Notes: generated by a model not told the origin, from the letters alone. 8,347 nucleotides of DNA from DATKSS01 sp049582065 (GCA_049582065.1 JBAUTF010000207.1:1-8347); one strand, 5' to 3'. Positions 1 to 6,108 are shown, counted from the first letter of the stretch. Made by a program: numbers and translations.

Positions 1-2
1 GC

Positions 3-923
3 ATCATCCGGGACCGGCCACGGACCGAGATCGCCGAGGCCATCGAGGAGGAAGCGCGAGGGACCGGCGCGTCGGTTCGTGTCTGGACGATGGAGGACCA
101 TGTCGAGCGCCCGGCGACCTCTTTCCCACGCTCGATCGCGGATGAAGTCGTTCGCTTTCGTCCGACGGCGTCCTTTTTTATCGGAACCGGCATGAAAGGC
201 GAGCTTGGTTTCCGTCAGCCGATGTTGAAATTGCTCGCCGAGAATCTGCGCTGCCGGCACGGGCACATGATCGGCATCAGCGAGCTGGTCATGCGGGACG
301 GCATGGCCGCCGACTACGAGGAGATCTACCGCGTGACTCGGCAGGTCTATGAGGTCGTCCGCCAAGCGGAGAAGATCAGGGTCGACACCGCTCTAGGCAC
401 CGAGCTGGTCGCGACTTTCTCACCGTCGCTGAAGTGGGTGCCATGTGACGGCCGCTACTGGGAGCAGGGACGCTGGGGAAACCTGCCGGAGGGTGAGACG
501 TTCACCTGTCCCCTGTCGATAGACGGCGTGATCGCAGCCGAAGAGATGGGCGACTGGTTCACCGAAAAGTACGGCGTGCTGTCACCCCCGCTTCGCCTGG
601 TGGTCAAGGGGGGCAGGCTAGTCTCGGTGGACACGCCCGATGCCAAGCTCGCCGCCGACGTACGTGAATACATGGGTCAGCATCCCAATTCCAATCGGGC
701 TGGTGAGTTCGCCATTGGAACTAACGTGGGCCTGTCGCGGATCATCGGCAACTTTCTTCAGGACGAGAAGTTCCCTGGGGTCCACGTCGCCTTCGGCGAT
801 CCGTATGGCTTTGAGACCGGTGCCGACTGGGATTGCCCCTCGCACGTTGACGTGCTGGCATCACATGCCACCGTATCGGTGGACGGACGGGCGCTGATGG
901 AGAACGGGCGCTTCCTCGTTTAG
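3..923 (+). CDS. M29-type aminopeptidase-like metalloenzyme (5' end outside window)
   Basis: The frame is open from base 3 through the left edge, so the first in-window ATG (90) is probably internal; 306 residues are visible. The C-terminal half matches the M29 aminopeptidase (AmpS/AmpT, COG2309) pattern. Counting from the ATG at 90: NLPEGETFTCP (131-141, E136), GEFAIGTN (205-212, E206), the GVHVAFG block (H232), and SHVDV (H252, D254). In the family such Glu/His/Asp residues hold a two-metal centre that removes N-terminal amino acids. The same fold includes 2,5-dihydroxypyridine dioxygenase (NicX), whose iron is held by His/His/Asp, so a ring-cleaving oxygenase is the main alternative. Retention of both Glu residues leans towards peptidase. 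No signal peptide is visible, and the protein is probably cytoplasmic. It lies about 320 bp upstream of the decarboxylase on the same strand. Family call fairly sure; reaction not. Confidence 0.75.
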   Translation: MIRDRPRTEIAEAIEEEARGTGASVRVWTMEDHVERPATSFPRSIADEVVRFRPTASFFIGTGMKGELGFRQPMLKLLAENLRCRHGHMIGISELVMRDGMAADYEEIYRVTRQVYEVVRQAEKIRVDTALGTELVATFSPSLKWVPCDGRYWEQGRWGNLPEGETFTCPLSIDGVIAAEEMGDWFTEKYGVLSPPLRLVVKGGRLVSVDTPDAKLAADVREYMGQHPNSNRAGEFAIGTNVGLSRIIGNFLQDEKFPGVHVAFGDPYGFETGADWDCPSHVDVLASHATVSVDGRALMENGRFLV

Positions 924-929
924 CGCCCG
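905..929 (+). terminator. Hairpin across the stop codon, possible weak terminator
   Basis: CGGGCGC (905-911) and GCGCCCG (923-929) form a perfect 7 bp GC-rich stem with an 11-base loop. The stem overlaps the last codons and the TAG stop of the aminopeptidase-like gene. There is no U-tract after it (CCTGATAGATT follows). It could slow or partly end transcription, or be chance within GC-rich coding sequence. Confidence 0.3.
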
Positions 930-1131
930 CCTGATAGATTCGCGCCTGACCTCAGTTGTTGATGGGGGCGCTTCCCAGTCAGCTCACGCGCTCTTGAAGC
1001 GAGCGGGAACAGAGGGTTATCGACAGCAACTTCACCTCAGCTTGCGGCAGCAGCATATATAGGAGGACGCGCGCGAGGCAGTTGGGGCGAACGCGGTTTG
1101 GAAACCTCGGCTGCGAAGAAGGAGGTCAGCC
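924..1131. other. Intergenic leader region before the decarboxylase unit
   Basis: No confident gene is visible between the aminopeptidase-like stop and 1131. The region holds a possible promoter (1031-1061), an AGGAGG at 1061-1066 with no start codon at useful spacing in any frame, and a perfect AAGGAGGT at 1119-1126. An ORF from TTG 1098 to TAG 1283 is open but has no ribosome site of its own. The AT-rich CAGCATATATAGG stretch stands out against its GC-rich surroundings. Confidence 0.5.
1031..1061 (+). promoter_or_regulatory. Candidate promoter for the small ORF/decarboxylase/VOC unit
   Basis: TTCACC at 1031-1036 resembles a -35 box (four of six match TTGACA), and TATATA at 1056-1061 resembles a -10 box, with a 19-base spacer that is slightly long. 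Transcription would begin near 1068, just upstream of the AAGGAGGT site at 1119. This is inferred from sequence match alone. Confidence 0.25.
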
Positions 1132-1248
1132 TTGACCAACCTGTTGGTGCCCGGCGAAAGCAGCCCGGCGCCAATCGACAATCCCCCGCCACGGATTCGC
1201 CATCGCTTACCGGTTCAGTGTTCTCCCGACCTCCCTCGACTTGGGTGA
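1132..1248 (+). CDS. Putative 38-aa proline-rich peptide (leader or precursor)
   Basis: A TTG start at 1132 follows a perfect AAGGAGGT ribosome site (1119-1126) with 5-base spacing, the strongest translation signal in this half of the window. It encodes 38 residues starting MTNLLVPGESSPAP and ending CSPDLPRLG, with nine prolines and one cysteine, then a TGA at 1246-1248. Its end overlaps the first possible start of the decarboxylase (TTG 1241) by 8 bases, which would suit translational coupling. About two thirds of codons end in G or C, close to the neighbours. It could be a coupling leader peptide, a small modified-peptide precursor, or the original N-terminus of the decarboxylase separated by a +1 frameshift. 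No known family is recognised. The ribosome site is seen; function is unknown. Confidence 0.4.
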   Translation: MTNLLVPGESSPAPIDNPPPRIRHRLPVQCSPDLPRLG

Positions 1249-2758
1249 TCACGGAGTCGATCTGCGCTTCTGCATTGAGGTAGTGTCCGGTCAGGAGGAT
1301 GCAGTAATAGCTACACATACAGCGGCACCCACCCAGTCTGGCGACGCCGGCGACGGGCCTATTGACGATTGCCTCTCGATCCGGAAGGGCATTCTGTTTG
1401 TCGAAGGCTGCGCCGCCACTCAGCTCGCCGAGCGCTTCGGCACCCCGCTCTACGTGATGTCAGAGGATCAAATCAGACGGAACGTGAGAAGCTTCCAGGC
1501 TGAGTTCCAGCGAGGCTGGCCGGATGGGCAAGTCGTCGTCATGCCGTCCATCAAAGCGAACTACGGGCTTGCTCTTCGCCGAATTCTCACCGAGGAGGGC
1601 GCCGGGTGCGATACCTTCGGAGCCGGTGAACTGCAGGCCGCACTTTCGACCGGCGTACCACCCGACCTGATCTCGTTCAACGGCAGTTCGAAGACTCAGC
1701 AAATCCTCATCCGCGCTGTCGCCGCGGGAGTGCGAATCACACTCGACTCGGCCCGTGAGGTCGAGCTTGTGATCGCCGCAGCCGCGGCCGCAGGCAGGAC
1801 GGCGCGAGTACGGCTACGGGTGAGGCCGGACTTTGATATCGACGCCCGGTCGGATTTCTTTTCTAGGCCTGTCTCTGTGCGCACCGCATCCCAGATGTAC
1901 AAGCCGGGCATACCTAGCGAGAACCTGGCCGGTGCTGCTCGCGATCTACTCGCCGCAACGGGGGTCGAGCTGACGGGTGTGATGATGCACGCGGGCCGCC
2001 ACACGACGAACCTCCGCGTATGGAGCCGCATCATGCAACGCTTCGTTGAGGTCATCGGTTGGTTGCGCAAGGCAACTGGCGGTTGGGAACCGCATGAGAT
2101 CGACATTGGCGGTGGTTTCGCCGTCCCGCGGGATCCGTTCGGTCGAAGCGACCGGCGCCGGCTCAAGGCGGCGCACGCTCCGTCGATCGCACAATACGCT
2201 CGGACTATCACCCGAACGCTGCGGGAAGAGCTGAGACGCATCGGCATGTCGACGGCAATTCGGCTTGAGGTCGAACCTGGACGGAGCATTTACGGCAACG
2301 CAGGGATCCATCTCGCCTCCGTCACGAACATCAAGCACCAGACGACACCTGTGGCCTACACGTGGATTGAAACCGACACGTCTGATTCATTTCTTCCGGA
2401 CGTGAACCTGGAACGCAACCGATGGAGCGTTTATGTCGCGGGACGGGCCACTGATCGCCCCACCATGGTCGCGGACGTGGTCGGCATCTCCTGCAACTTT
2501 GACGTCATCGTGCCGGCTGCGAACCTTCCTGAAGTACGTGTAGGGGACACCCTCGCATTCATCGACACCGGCGCCTACCAAGACGCCAACGCAACGAACT
2601 TCAACGCCCTGCCGAGGCCGGCTACGGTGCTAGTCACCGGCAAACGATCCGAGATCGTCAAGCGTGCAGAGACCATTGATGATGTATTCGCGCGCGACGT
2701 TATTCCCCCGCGGCTAGCAGGTGCGCCGCACACCGCTCAGGTGAGCTTCGGCGAATGA
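1241..2758 (+). CDS. PLP-dependent decarboxylase, LysA/ornithine-decarboxylase superfamily (fold type III), atypical
   Basis: A 505-residue protein with an N-terminal alanine-racemase-type PLP barrel and a C-terminal beta domain. Numbering from TTG 1241: GTPLYV (68-72), the PLP-lysine block PSIKANYG (K105), HAGRHTT (H250) in place of the usual HIGS, IDIGGGF (287-293), EPGR (345-348) contacting PLP phosphate, C418 in SCNFD as the catalytic cysteine motif, and GAY (Y446). The family removes the alpha-carboxylate from amino acids such as diaminopimelate, ornithine or arginine, in the cytoplasm. DAP decarboxylases normally have CESGD; CNFD here argues for another substrate, possibly carrier- or peptide-bound. 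The family core begins near residue 43, so about 40 N-terminal residues are extra. The start is uncertain: TTG 1241 overlaps the small ORF, while GTG 1283 also works. AGGAGG at 1293-1298 has no usable start after it. It overlaps the VOC gene by ATGA. Confidence 0.85.
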   Translation: MGDHGVDLRFCIEVVSGQEDAVIATHTAAPTQSGDAGDGPIDDCLSIRKGILFVEGCAATQLAERFGTPLYVMSEDQIRRNVRSFQAEFQRGWPDGQVVVMPSIKANYGLALRRILTEEGAGCDTFGAGELQAALSTGVPPDLISFNGSSKTQQILIRAVAAGVRITLDSAREVELVIAAAAAAGRTARVRLRVRPDFDIDARSDFFSRPVSVRTASQMYKPGIPSENLAGAARDLLAATGVELTGVMMHAGRHTTNLRVWSRIMQRFVEVIGWLRKATGGWEPHEIDIGGGFAVPRDPFGRSDRRRLKAAHAPSIAQYARTITRTLREELRRIGMSTAIRLEVEPGRSIYGNAGIHLASVTNIKHQTTPVAYTWIETDTSDSFLPDVNLERNRWSVYVAGRATDRPTMVADVVGISCNFDVIVPAANLPEVRVGDTLAFIDTGAYQDANATNFNALPRPATVLVTGKRSEIVKRAETIDDVFARDVIPPRLAGAPHTAQVSFGE

Positions 2759-3222
2759 CCGTCTCCCGGATTGATCATGTCGGCATAACAGTGTCCGATG
2801 TGGACCGGGCCCTTGGCTTTTACCGGGACGTGCTCGGTTTGCGCGTGATCGCGGACGGAACCGTCACTGAGCCGGAGGTCGCTGAACTGCTTGGACTCGA
2901 TTCGGTCCAGCTTCGCATCGCCGACCTCGATTCAGGCGATGGTCGGATCGTCGAGCTGATTCAGTATCTCGAACCCAAGGGCCGACACATCAACTACGAG
3001 AGCTCCGATGCGGCGACCGCACATATCGCGTTCACCGTCGACAATCTAGCCGCCGTGCGCGAACGCCTCACGAGTGCGGACGCCACCATCGTTTCGCGTC
3101 GGCCGGTCACGATCGACGAGCCGGGTGGGGCTTTTGATGGTTCGATTTGCTTCTACGTACGTGACCCGGACGGCGTAATTCTAGAGCTGGTCCAACGGCG
3201 CCCGGACAGGCTTACGGAGTGA
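2755..3222 (+). CDS. VOC-superfamily protein (glyoxalase/methylmalonyl-CoA epimerase-like)
   Basis: A 155-residue protein with two beta-alpha-beta-beta-beta modules typical of the vicinal oxygen chelate fold: IDHVGITVSDVDRALGFYRD at 6-25 and AHIAFTV...DPDGVILELVQ at 89-147. The four expected metal ligands are present: H8, E67 (GRIVELIQY), H90 and E144. Length and ligand order (His-Glu-His-Glu) fit glyoxalase I and methylmalonyl-CoA epimerase-like enzymes, which isomerise or open substrates through a divalent metal. VOC proteins also include dioxygenases and drug-binding resistance proteins, so the reaction is open. The ATG sits in an ATGA overlap with the decarboxylase stop, so the two are translationally coupled and probably act on the same pathway. 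Fold sure; substrate unknown. Confidence 0.88.
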   Translation: MTVSRIDHVGITVSDVDRALGFYRDVLGLRVIADGTVTEPEVAELLGLDSVQLRIADLDSGDGRIVELIQYLEPKGRHINYESSDAATAHIAFTVDNLAAVRERLTSADATIVSRRPVTIDEPGGAFDGSICFYVRDPDGVILELVQRRPDRLTE

Positions 3223-3715
3223 CCGCCATGGACCGATCTCCGAGTTGACTGCCTGAGTTGGATGAAGGCGGCGTCGCGATTTGGGGTTTCCCTTCCCCAC
3301 CGGAGTGTGCCTACGGTCTTGTGTTCCTGCGTAGACCAAGCCCAGCGCCGTCTGTGAATGTGCGGCAAGTCCGCTGCAGTTGCGGAGCCAAGCGGATAGG
3401 CAGACCGGAGCCTTAGTAGCAGCAATGTGTGGACGCGCGGCATTCCTGCGCTGGGAGTTAAGCGGGCCGCTCGGCATTTCCGCCTATTCAGCTCAAGAGA
3501 TGTAACGGGCTGGGGAGCGGTCCGCTGTGATCACCATACACCGCTGCGGTCGAGCCGCAAGACCCACCATAGATTGCCTGGACGGCGTGAAAGGAAGTGA
3601 CCCCAACGGATCGCTTCTCCTGCTTCGGAACCTGCCTTGCCACCAACTCCGCCCAGCCCCTCGACCCTGTTGCGCCGCTGATCTTGCTCGGAAGGCAGCT
3701 GCCCTCAAATCAATG

Positions 3716-3877
3716 GGCAGAAGCAGGCCCTTCGAGAACCTGGACGGGTTGATGAACTCGCGCATCTCGTCGAACCGCCCACACGAGGCTGTACGCGGAG
3801 GTACTCCGCTGGCCAGCTCGTTGGCAAGGCGCACGGATTCGGATGCGTCGGGATAGGCCTCGGACCAGCGCCCGGTT
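3716..3877 (-). pseudogene. Possible remnant of a minus-strand coding sequence, unidentified
   Basis: On the minus strand, reading down from about 3877, roughly 54 codons read like real protein. Examples are RWSEAYPDASESVRLANELASG and, further on, FDEMREFINPSRF and KGLLLPIDLR. Most codons end in G or C, there is an in-frame TAG just upstream of the stretch, and no start with a ribosome site. Past about 3716 the frame stays open to 3493 but becomes Arg/Ser/Ala/Gln-rich and less convincing. It could be the middle of a decayed gene or a chance ORF. No family is recognised. Confidence 0.25.
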
Positions 3878-3896
3878 CGGACCTTGTCCTACCGCC

Positions 3897-3907
3897 TGTG
3901 CTACCAT
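3897..3907 (+). promoter_or_regulatory. Extended -10 promoter of the vapBC operon, probably leaderless
   Basis: TGTGCTACCAT contains an extended -10 (TGC before TACCAT at 3902-3907). Transcription would start about 7-8 bases later, at or next to the ATG at 3915, giving a leaderless mRNA, a common arrangement in actinomycetes. No ribosome site precedes any of the three ATGs (3906, 3915, 3927), which agrees. The -35 region is weak (TTCGGA around 3876). Confidence 0.5.
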
Positions 3908-3914
3908 GCGTGGA

Positions 3915-4187
3915 ATGGCCCTGCGCATGAAGAGGTCGATTTCACTCCCGCCTGAACTGGCCCAAGACATCGAGCGCGCCGCCGCCGCTGAGGGCACCAC
4001 GGTAAGTGGATGGATCGCGCGAACCGCCGCCCACCGCCTCCGCCTGGACGCAGGCCGGCATGCAATTGCGGCCTGGGAGGCGGACCACGGTGCATTGACG
4101 GCGGCAGAGCTGGCCGATGCCCTCAAGCAAGCCCGGGCGCTACTCCGGAAACCGGGTCGCGCCCGGCTGTCCAGTCGGCCTGCCTGA
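3915..4187 (+). CDS. vapB: VapB-type ribbon-helix-helix antitoxin
   Basis: A 90-residue protein. Residues 5-38 form a ribbon-helix-helix DNA-binding unit: the strand KRSISLP, then ELAQDIERAAAAEG, then TTVSGWIARTAAHRL. The rest (about 45-80), including ALTAAELADALKQARALL, is a helical tail of the sort that wraps and blocks a PIN toxin. In the family the antitoxin dimer also binds its own promoter, so autorepression at 3897-3907 is expected. ATG 3915 was chosen because it lies at the predicted transcription start; ATG 3906 (three residues longer) and ATG 3927 (four shorter, beginning MKRSISL) are alternatives. The stop abuts the toxin GTG directly (TGAGTG), typical of coupled toxin-antitoxin pairs. 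The family call is good; the exact antitoxin subgroup (VapB or CopG-like) is not resolved. Confidence 0.8.
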   Translation: MALRMKRSISLPPELAQDIERAAAAEGTTVSGWIARTAAHRLRLDAGRHAIAAWEADHGALTAAELADALKQARALLRKPGRARLSSRPA

Positions 4188-4577
4188 GTGCCGGGCGTCA
4201 CCTACGACACGGGCGCTCTGGTCGCCGCCGACCGCAACGATCGCCGGATGTGGGCACTCCATGCCGCGTTTCTCGCCGAGGAAGTCGTTCCGACTGTCCC
4301 CGCTCCTGTGCTCGCAGGAGCCTGGCGCGGCGGTGCTCGTCAGGCGAGCCTGGCCCGCTTGCTCGCGATGTGCGAGGTGGAGGCTATGACCGAGACTCAG
4401 GCCAAGCAGATTGGGATTCTCGTGGGACGCTCCGGCCACGTAAACGTCGTCGACGTTGCGGTCGTCGACGGCGCAATCCGACGCGGCGACGGAATCGTCA
4501 CCTCAGATCCCCGAGACATGGAACGCATCGCCGATGCTGCTGCGACCAAGATCCCGATCGCCACGATCTACATCTAG
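4188..4577 (+). CDS. vapC: VapC-type PIN-domain ribonuclease toxin
   Basis: A 129-residue protein, usual length for a VapC. PIN-domain landmarks: TYDTGALVAADR (D7), NVVDVAVVDG (D89), and VTSDPRDM (D107, D110). VapC toxins are Mg-dependent endoribonucleases cutting tRNA or rRNA when released from VapB. The GTG start follows the vapB TGA without a gap and has no ribosome site of its own beyond upstream translation, so coupling is likely. Two positions look altered: the second acidic position in the PAPVLAGAWRGG block (43-48) is Gly where Glu or Gln is usual, and N86 stands where Asp is usual in the actinobacterial form. The core aspartates remain, so it may be active or weakened. Confidence 0.8.
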   Translation: MPGVTYDTGALVAADRNDRRMWALHAAFLAEEVVPTVPAPVLAGAWRGGARQASLARLLAMCEVEAMTETQAKQIGILVGRSGHVNVVDVAVVDGAIRRGDGIVTSDPRDMERIADAAATKIPIATIYI

Positions 4578-4586
4578 ATCACCAGC

Positions 4587-4622
4587 AACCCGCTTGGATT
4601 TCCAAAGCCCGCAAGCGGTTTT
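4587..4622 (+). terminator. Terminator-like hairpin after vapBC
   Basis: AACC-C-GCTTG (4587-4596) pairs with CAAGCGGTT (4612-4620) through 9 base pairs with one bulged C, and the inner TTGG/CCAA (4595-4598 region and 4602-4605) can extend folding. A run of four T (4619-4622) follows. It lies ten bases past the toxin stop. The short T-tract makes it imperfect. Confidence 0.5.
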
Positions 4623-4775
4623 GAAGACCGCGTTTCCGACGTCCGCAGAGGTCTATTGATGTCCAGCCTAGATGGGAATCAACTCTGCGGGGGCGCCATT
4701 CGACGACCTGTCGGAGCTCCGGAACCAGGCGGCCTGCGGTAGAGGCGGTGCGATTTGGCAACGGCAGACCTGAAG

Positions 4776-4979
4776 TCAGCTCTTCTTGTCCTTCGCAGAG
4801 CCTTGTGTCTGAATAACACTTCCAACCAAAAGGCCCACAACAACCCCGGCCCCGATGCCCACTGCAATATTGCCCAGCAATAGACCAAACAGCATTCCGA
4901 TGCCTGCGCCGATTGCGATGCCCATGCCGACGGCATAGTCCCGGGCCGAACGATTCGCGTTTTCGTGAGGACGGTTCAT
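4776..4979 (-). CDS. Small glycine-zipper membrane protein (67 aa)
   Basis: ATG on the minus strand at 4979 is preceded by AAGGAG (plus-strand 4992-4987) with 7-base spacing, which fixes the start. The protein has a polar N-terminus (MNRPHENANRSARDYA), then two predicted membrane helices joined by a short turn at about GN (residues 39-40), and a charged tail ending SAKDKKS. The helices carry repeated GxxxG-like patterns (GIAIGAGIGMLFG, then VGIGAGVVVGLLVG), as in small glycine-zipper proteins that pack tightly or oligomerise in membranes. Function is not known; proteins of this kind are often near ABC transporters in Gram-positive bacteria. It is divergent from the ABC ATPase gene, about 210 bp away, so the two may share a regulatory region. 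Confidence 0.75.
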   Translation of the reverse strand: MNRPHENANRSARDYAVGMGIAIGAGIGMLFGLLLGNIAVGIGAGVVVGLLVGSVIQTQGSAKDKKS

Positions 4980-5190
4980 AACAGATCTCCTTCTGGGAGT
5001 TATTGGTATCGAACCATCCTCGGATCCACATCGTCTCTGCGATAGAGGCGAATGCCTCCCGGGACGCGCCATTTGGCAAGGTTTGCCGACAACCCCGCGT
5101 CATGACCCGCGCAGCACTGCAAGCAGGGACTCTTCGCCACACGCCGCAGGGCCAAACGGCCCTTTTGATGTCAAGCCGTTGTGTCAGACC
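4980..5190. promoter_or_regulatory. Divergent intergenic region with two hairpins
   Basis: This region sits between the minus-strand small membrane protein and the plus-strand ABC genes. It contains GAGGCGAATGCCTC (5045-5058), a 5 bp dyad around GAAT that could be an operator, and the terminator-like stem listed at 5148-5166. No sigma-factor boxes are convincing. Short ORFs with ATGs at 5052 and 5102 exist but lack strong ribosome sites. Confidence 0.35.
5148..5166 (+). terminator. Terminator-like hairpin upstream of the ABC genes
   Basis: AGGGCC (5148-5153), AAAC loop, GGCCCT (5158-5163), then TTT (5164-5166): a 6 bp GC-rich stem with a four-base T-run. It lies 25 bases before ATG 5191 and would be inside the ABC gene if that gene started at TTG 5083, which argues for a later start. 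It may end upstream transcripts or act as an attenuator. Confidence 0.4.
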
Positions 5191-6099
5191 ATGGTCGAGA
5201 TGGCTGCTCTTGCGGAACTGATCAAGTCACCTGCGGTCGACCGTGCCCAACCTTCGACGCCGATGATTGCGGCCAACGATCTGACCAAGCACTATGGCTC
5301 GGTCAAGGCCGTCGACGGCATCAGCTTCGAGGTGGCGCGTGGCGAGATCTTCAGCCTTCTCGGCCACAACGGAGCCGGCAAGACCACTACCATCCGGATG
5401 CTCACCTGCCGGATCAAGCCCAGCTCGGGAACAGCTGAGGTCGCAGGATTCAACTGCGCGACTCAGACCGATCGGATCAAGCCCAGAGTCAATTTGGTTT
5501 CGCAGGACCAGAACCTCTACGAGCGAATGTCGGGCCGCGACAACCTCGCCTTCTTTGCCAGCCTGTATGGAGCTCCCGCGTCTCGCGTCGTCGAGTTGAT
5601 GCGGATTGTGGGCATGACCGAGGTGGCGGCCCGCAGGGTCAAGACTTACTCGGGCGGCATGAAGCAACGACTCCTCATCGCCCGCGCCCTGGTCAACAAG
5701 CCCGAGGTCCTCTTCCTCGACGAACCAACAGCCGGCCTCGATCCCGCTTCAGCCAAGGAGGTTCGTACCTTGATCAAGGACCTGAGCCGAGCGGGAACCA
5801 CCGTGTTCCTCACGACGCACTACATGGAGGAGGCGGACGAACTATCCGATCGCGTGGCTTTCCTGGCACACGGCAAGATCGTTGCCCTCGACACCCCGCA
5901 GGAGCTGAAGCTTCGCTACGGCCAACGTACTGCCAAGGTCCTGCTGGAAGACCGCTCCCAGACCACGATCTCGCTGCACAGCGTCGATGACGCCGCCCGC
6001 ATGTCGGGCTGGATGCGTGATGGCAGAGTGCTGACGGTTCATTCCCAGGAAGGAACACTGGAAGACGTGTTCATCGCCCTGGCGGGCCGCGCGCTGTAG
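5191..6099 (+). CDS. ABC transporter ATP-binding protein (DrrA/CcmA/NatA type)
   Basis: 302 residues from ATG 5191. All ABC ATPase motifs are intact: Walker A GHNGAGKTT (58-66), Q-loop VSQDQNLYE (Q105), signature YSGGMKQR (153-160), Walker B VLFLDEP (D177, E178) and switch TTHYMEEAD (H210). The C-terminal extension ending TLEDVFIALAGRAL is the usual tail of antibiotic and multidrug exporter ATPases (DrrA, CcmA, NatA). It powers export by the permease encoded next. The ABC domain itself begins near ATG 5263 (MIAANDLTKHYG); the frame stays open to TTG 5083. None of the candidate starts has a good ribosome site. I chose 5191 because the hairpin at 5148 precedes it and the sequence between 5191 and 5263 reads as coding. 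The permease follows nine bases after the stop. Confidence 0.9.
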   Translation: MVEMAALAELIKSPAVDRAQPSTPMIAANDLTKHYGSVKAVDGISFEVARGEIFSLLGHNGAGKTTTIRMLTCRIKPSSGTAEVAGFNCATQTDRIKPRVNLVSQDQNLYERMSGRDNLAFFASLYGAPASRVVELMRIVGMTEVAARRVKTYSGGMKQRLLIARALVNKPEVLFLDEPTAGLDPASAKEVRTLIKDLSRAGTTVFLTTHYMEEADELSDRVAFLAHGKIVALDTPQELKLRYGQRTAKVLLEDRSQTTISLHSVDDAARMSGWMRDGRVLTVHSQEGTLEDVFIALAGRAL

Positions 6100-6108
6100 G
6101 AGGTCGTC

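Larger units (their letters stand above)
3223..3914. other. Long non-coding or decayed region between the VOC gene and vapB
   Basis: About 690 bases without an intact gene. ORFs in both directions have compositions unlike protein (rich in Arg, Ser, Pro, Cys) and no ribosome sites. Two things stand out: a cluster of short complementary GCGG/CCGC words at 3362-3397 that can form alternative small hairpins, and a coding-like minus-strand stretch at about 3716-3877, listed separately. No tRNA, IS end or clear terminator for the VOC transcript is seen. Confidence 0.6.

Noticed and set aside
1696..2289. Minus-strand 197-codon ORF inside the decarboxylase
   Set aside because: Ser/Arg/Ala-rich shadow of a strong plus-strand gene, with no ribosome site or family motif.
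3271..3296. GGGG/CCCC-type stem at GGGGTTTCCCTTCCCC as a VOC terminator
   Set aside because: Only four pairs, no T-tract after it.
3362..3397. Cluster of GCGG and CCGC words able to form competing small hairpins
   Set aside because: Stems are only 4-5 bp and no known structured-RNA layout or flanking gene logic supports a riboswitch or ncRNA.
3425..3505. ORF starting MCGRAAFLRW, recalling the MCGR start of YedK/HMCES proteins
   Set aside because: It ends after 26 codons, has no ribosome site, and the sequence after MCGR does not match that family.
4010..4624. Plus-strand 204-codon Arg/Pro-rich ORF overlapping vapBC
   Set aside because: Out-of-frame shadow of vapB and vapC, with low-complexity composition.
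5083..5190. N-terminal extension of the ABC ATPase from TTG 5083
   Set aside because: It would contain a terminator-like hairpin, has atypical composition, and lies well before the conserved ABC domain.
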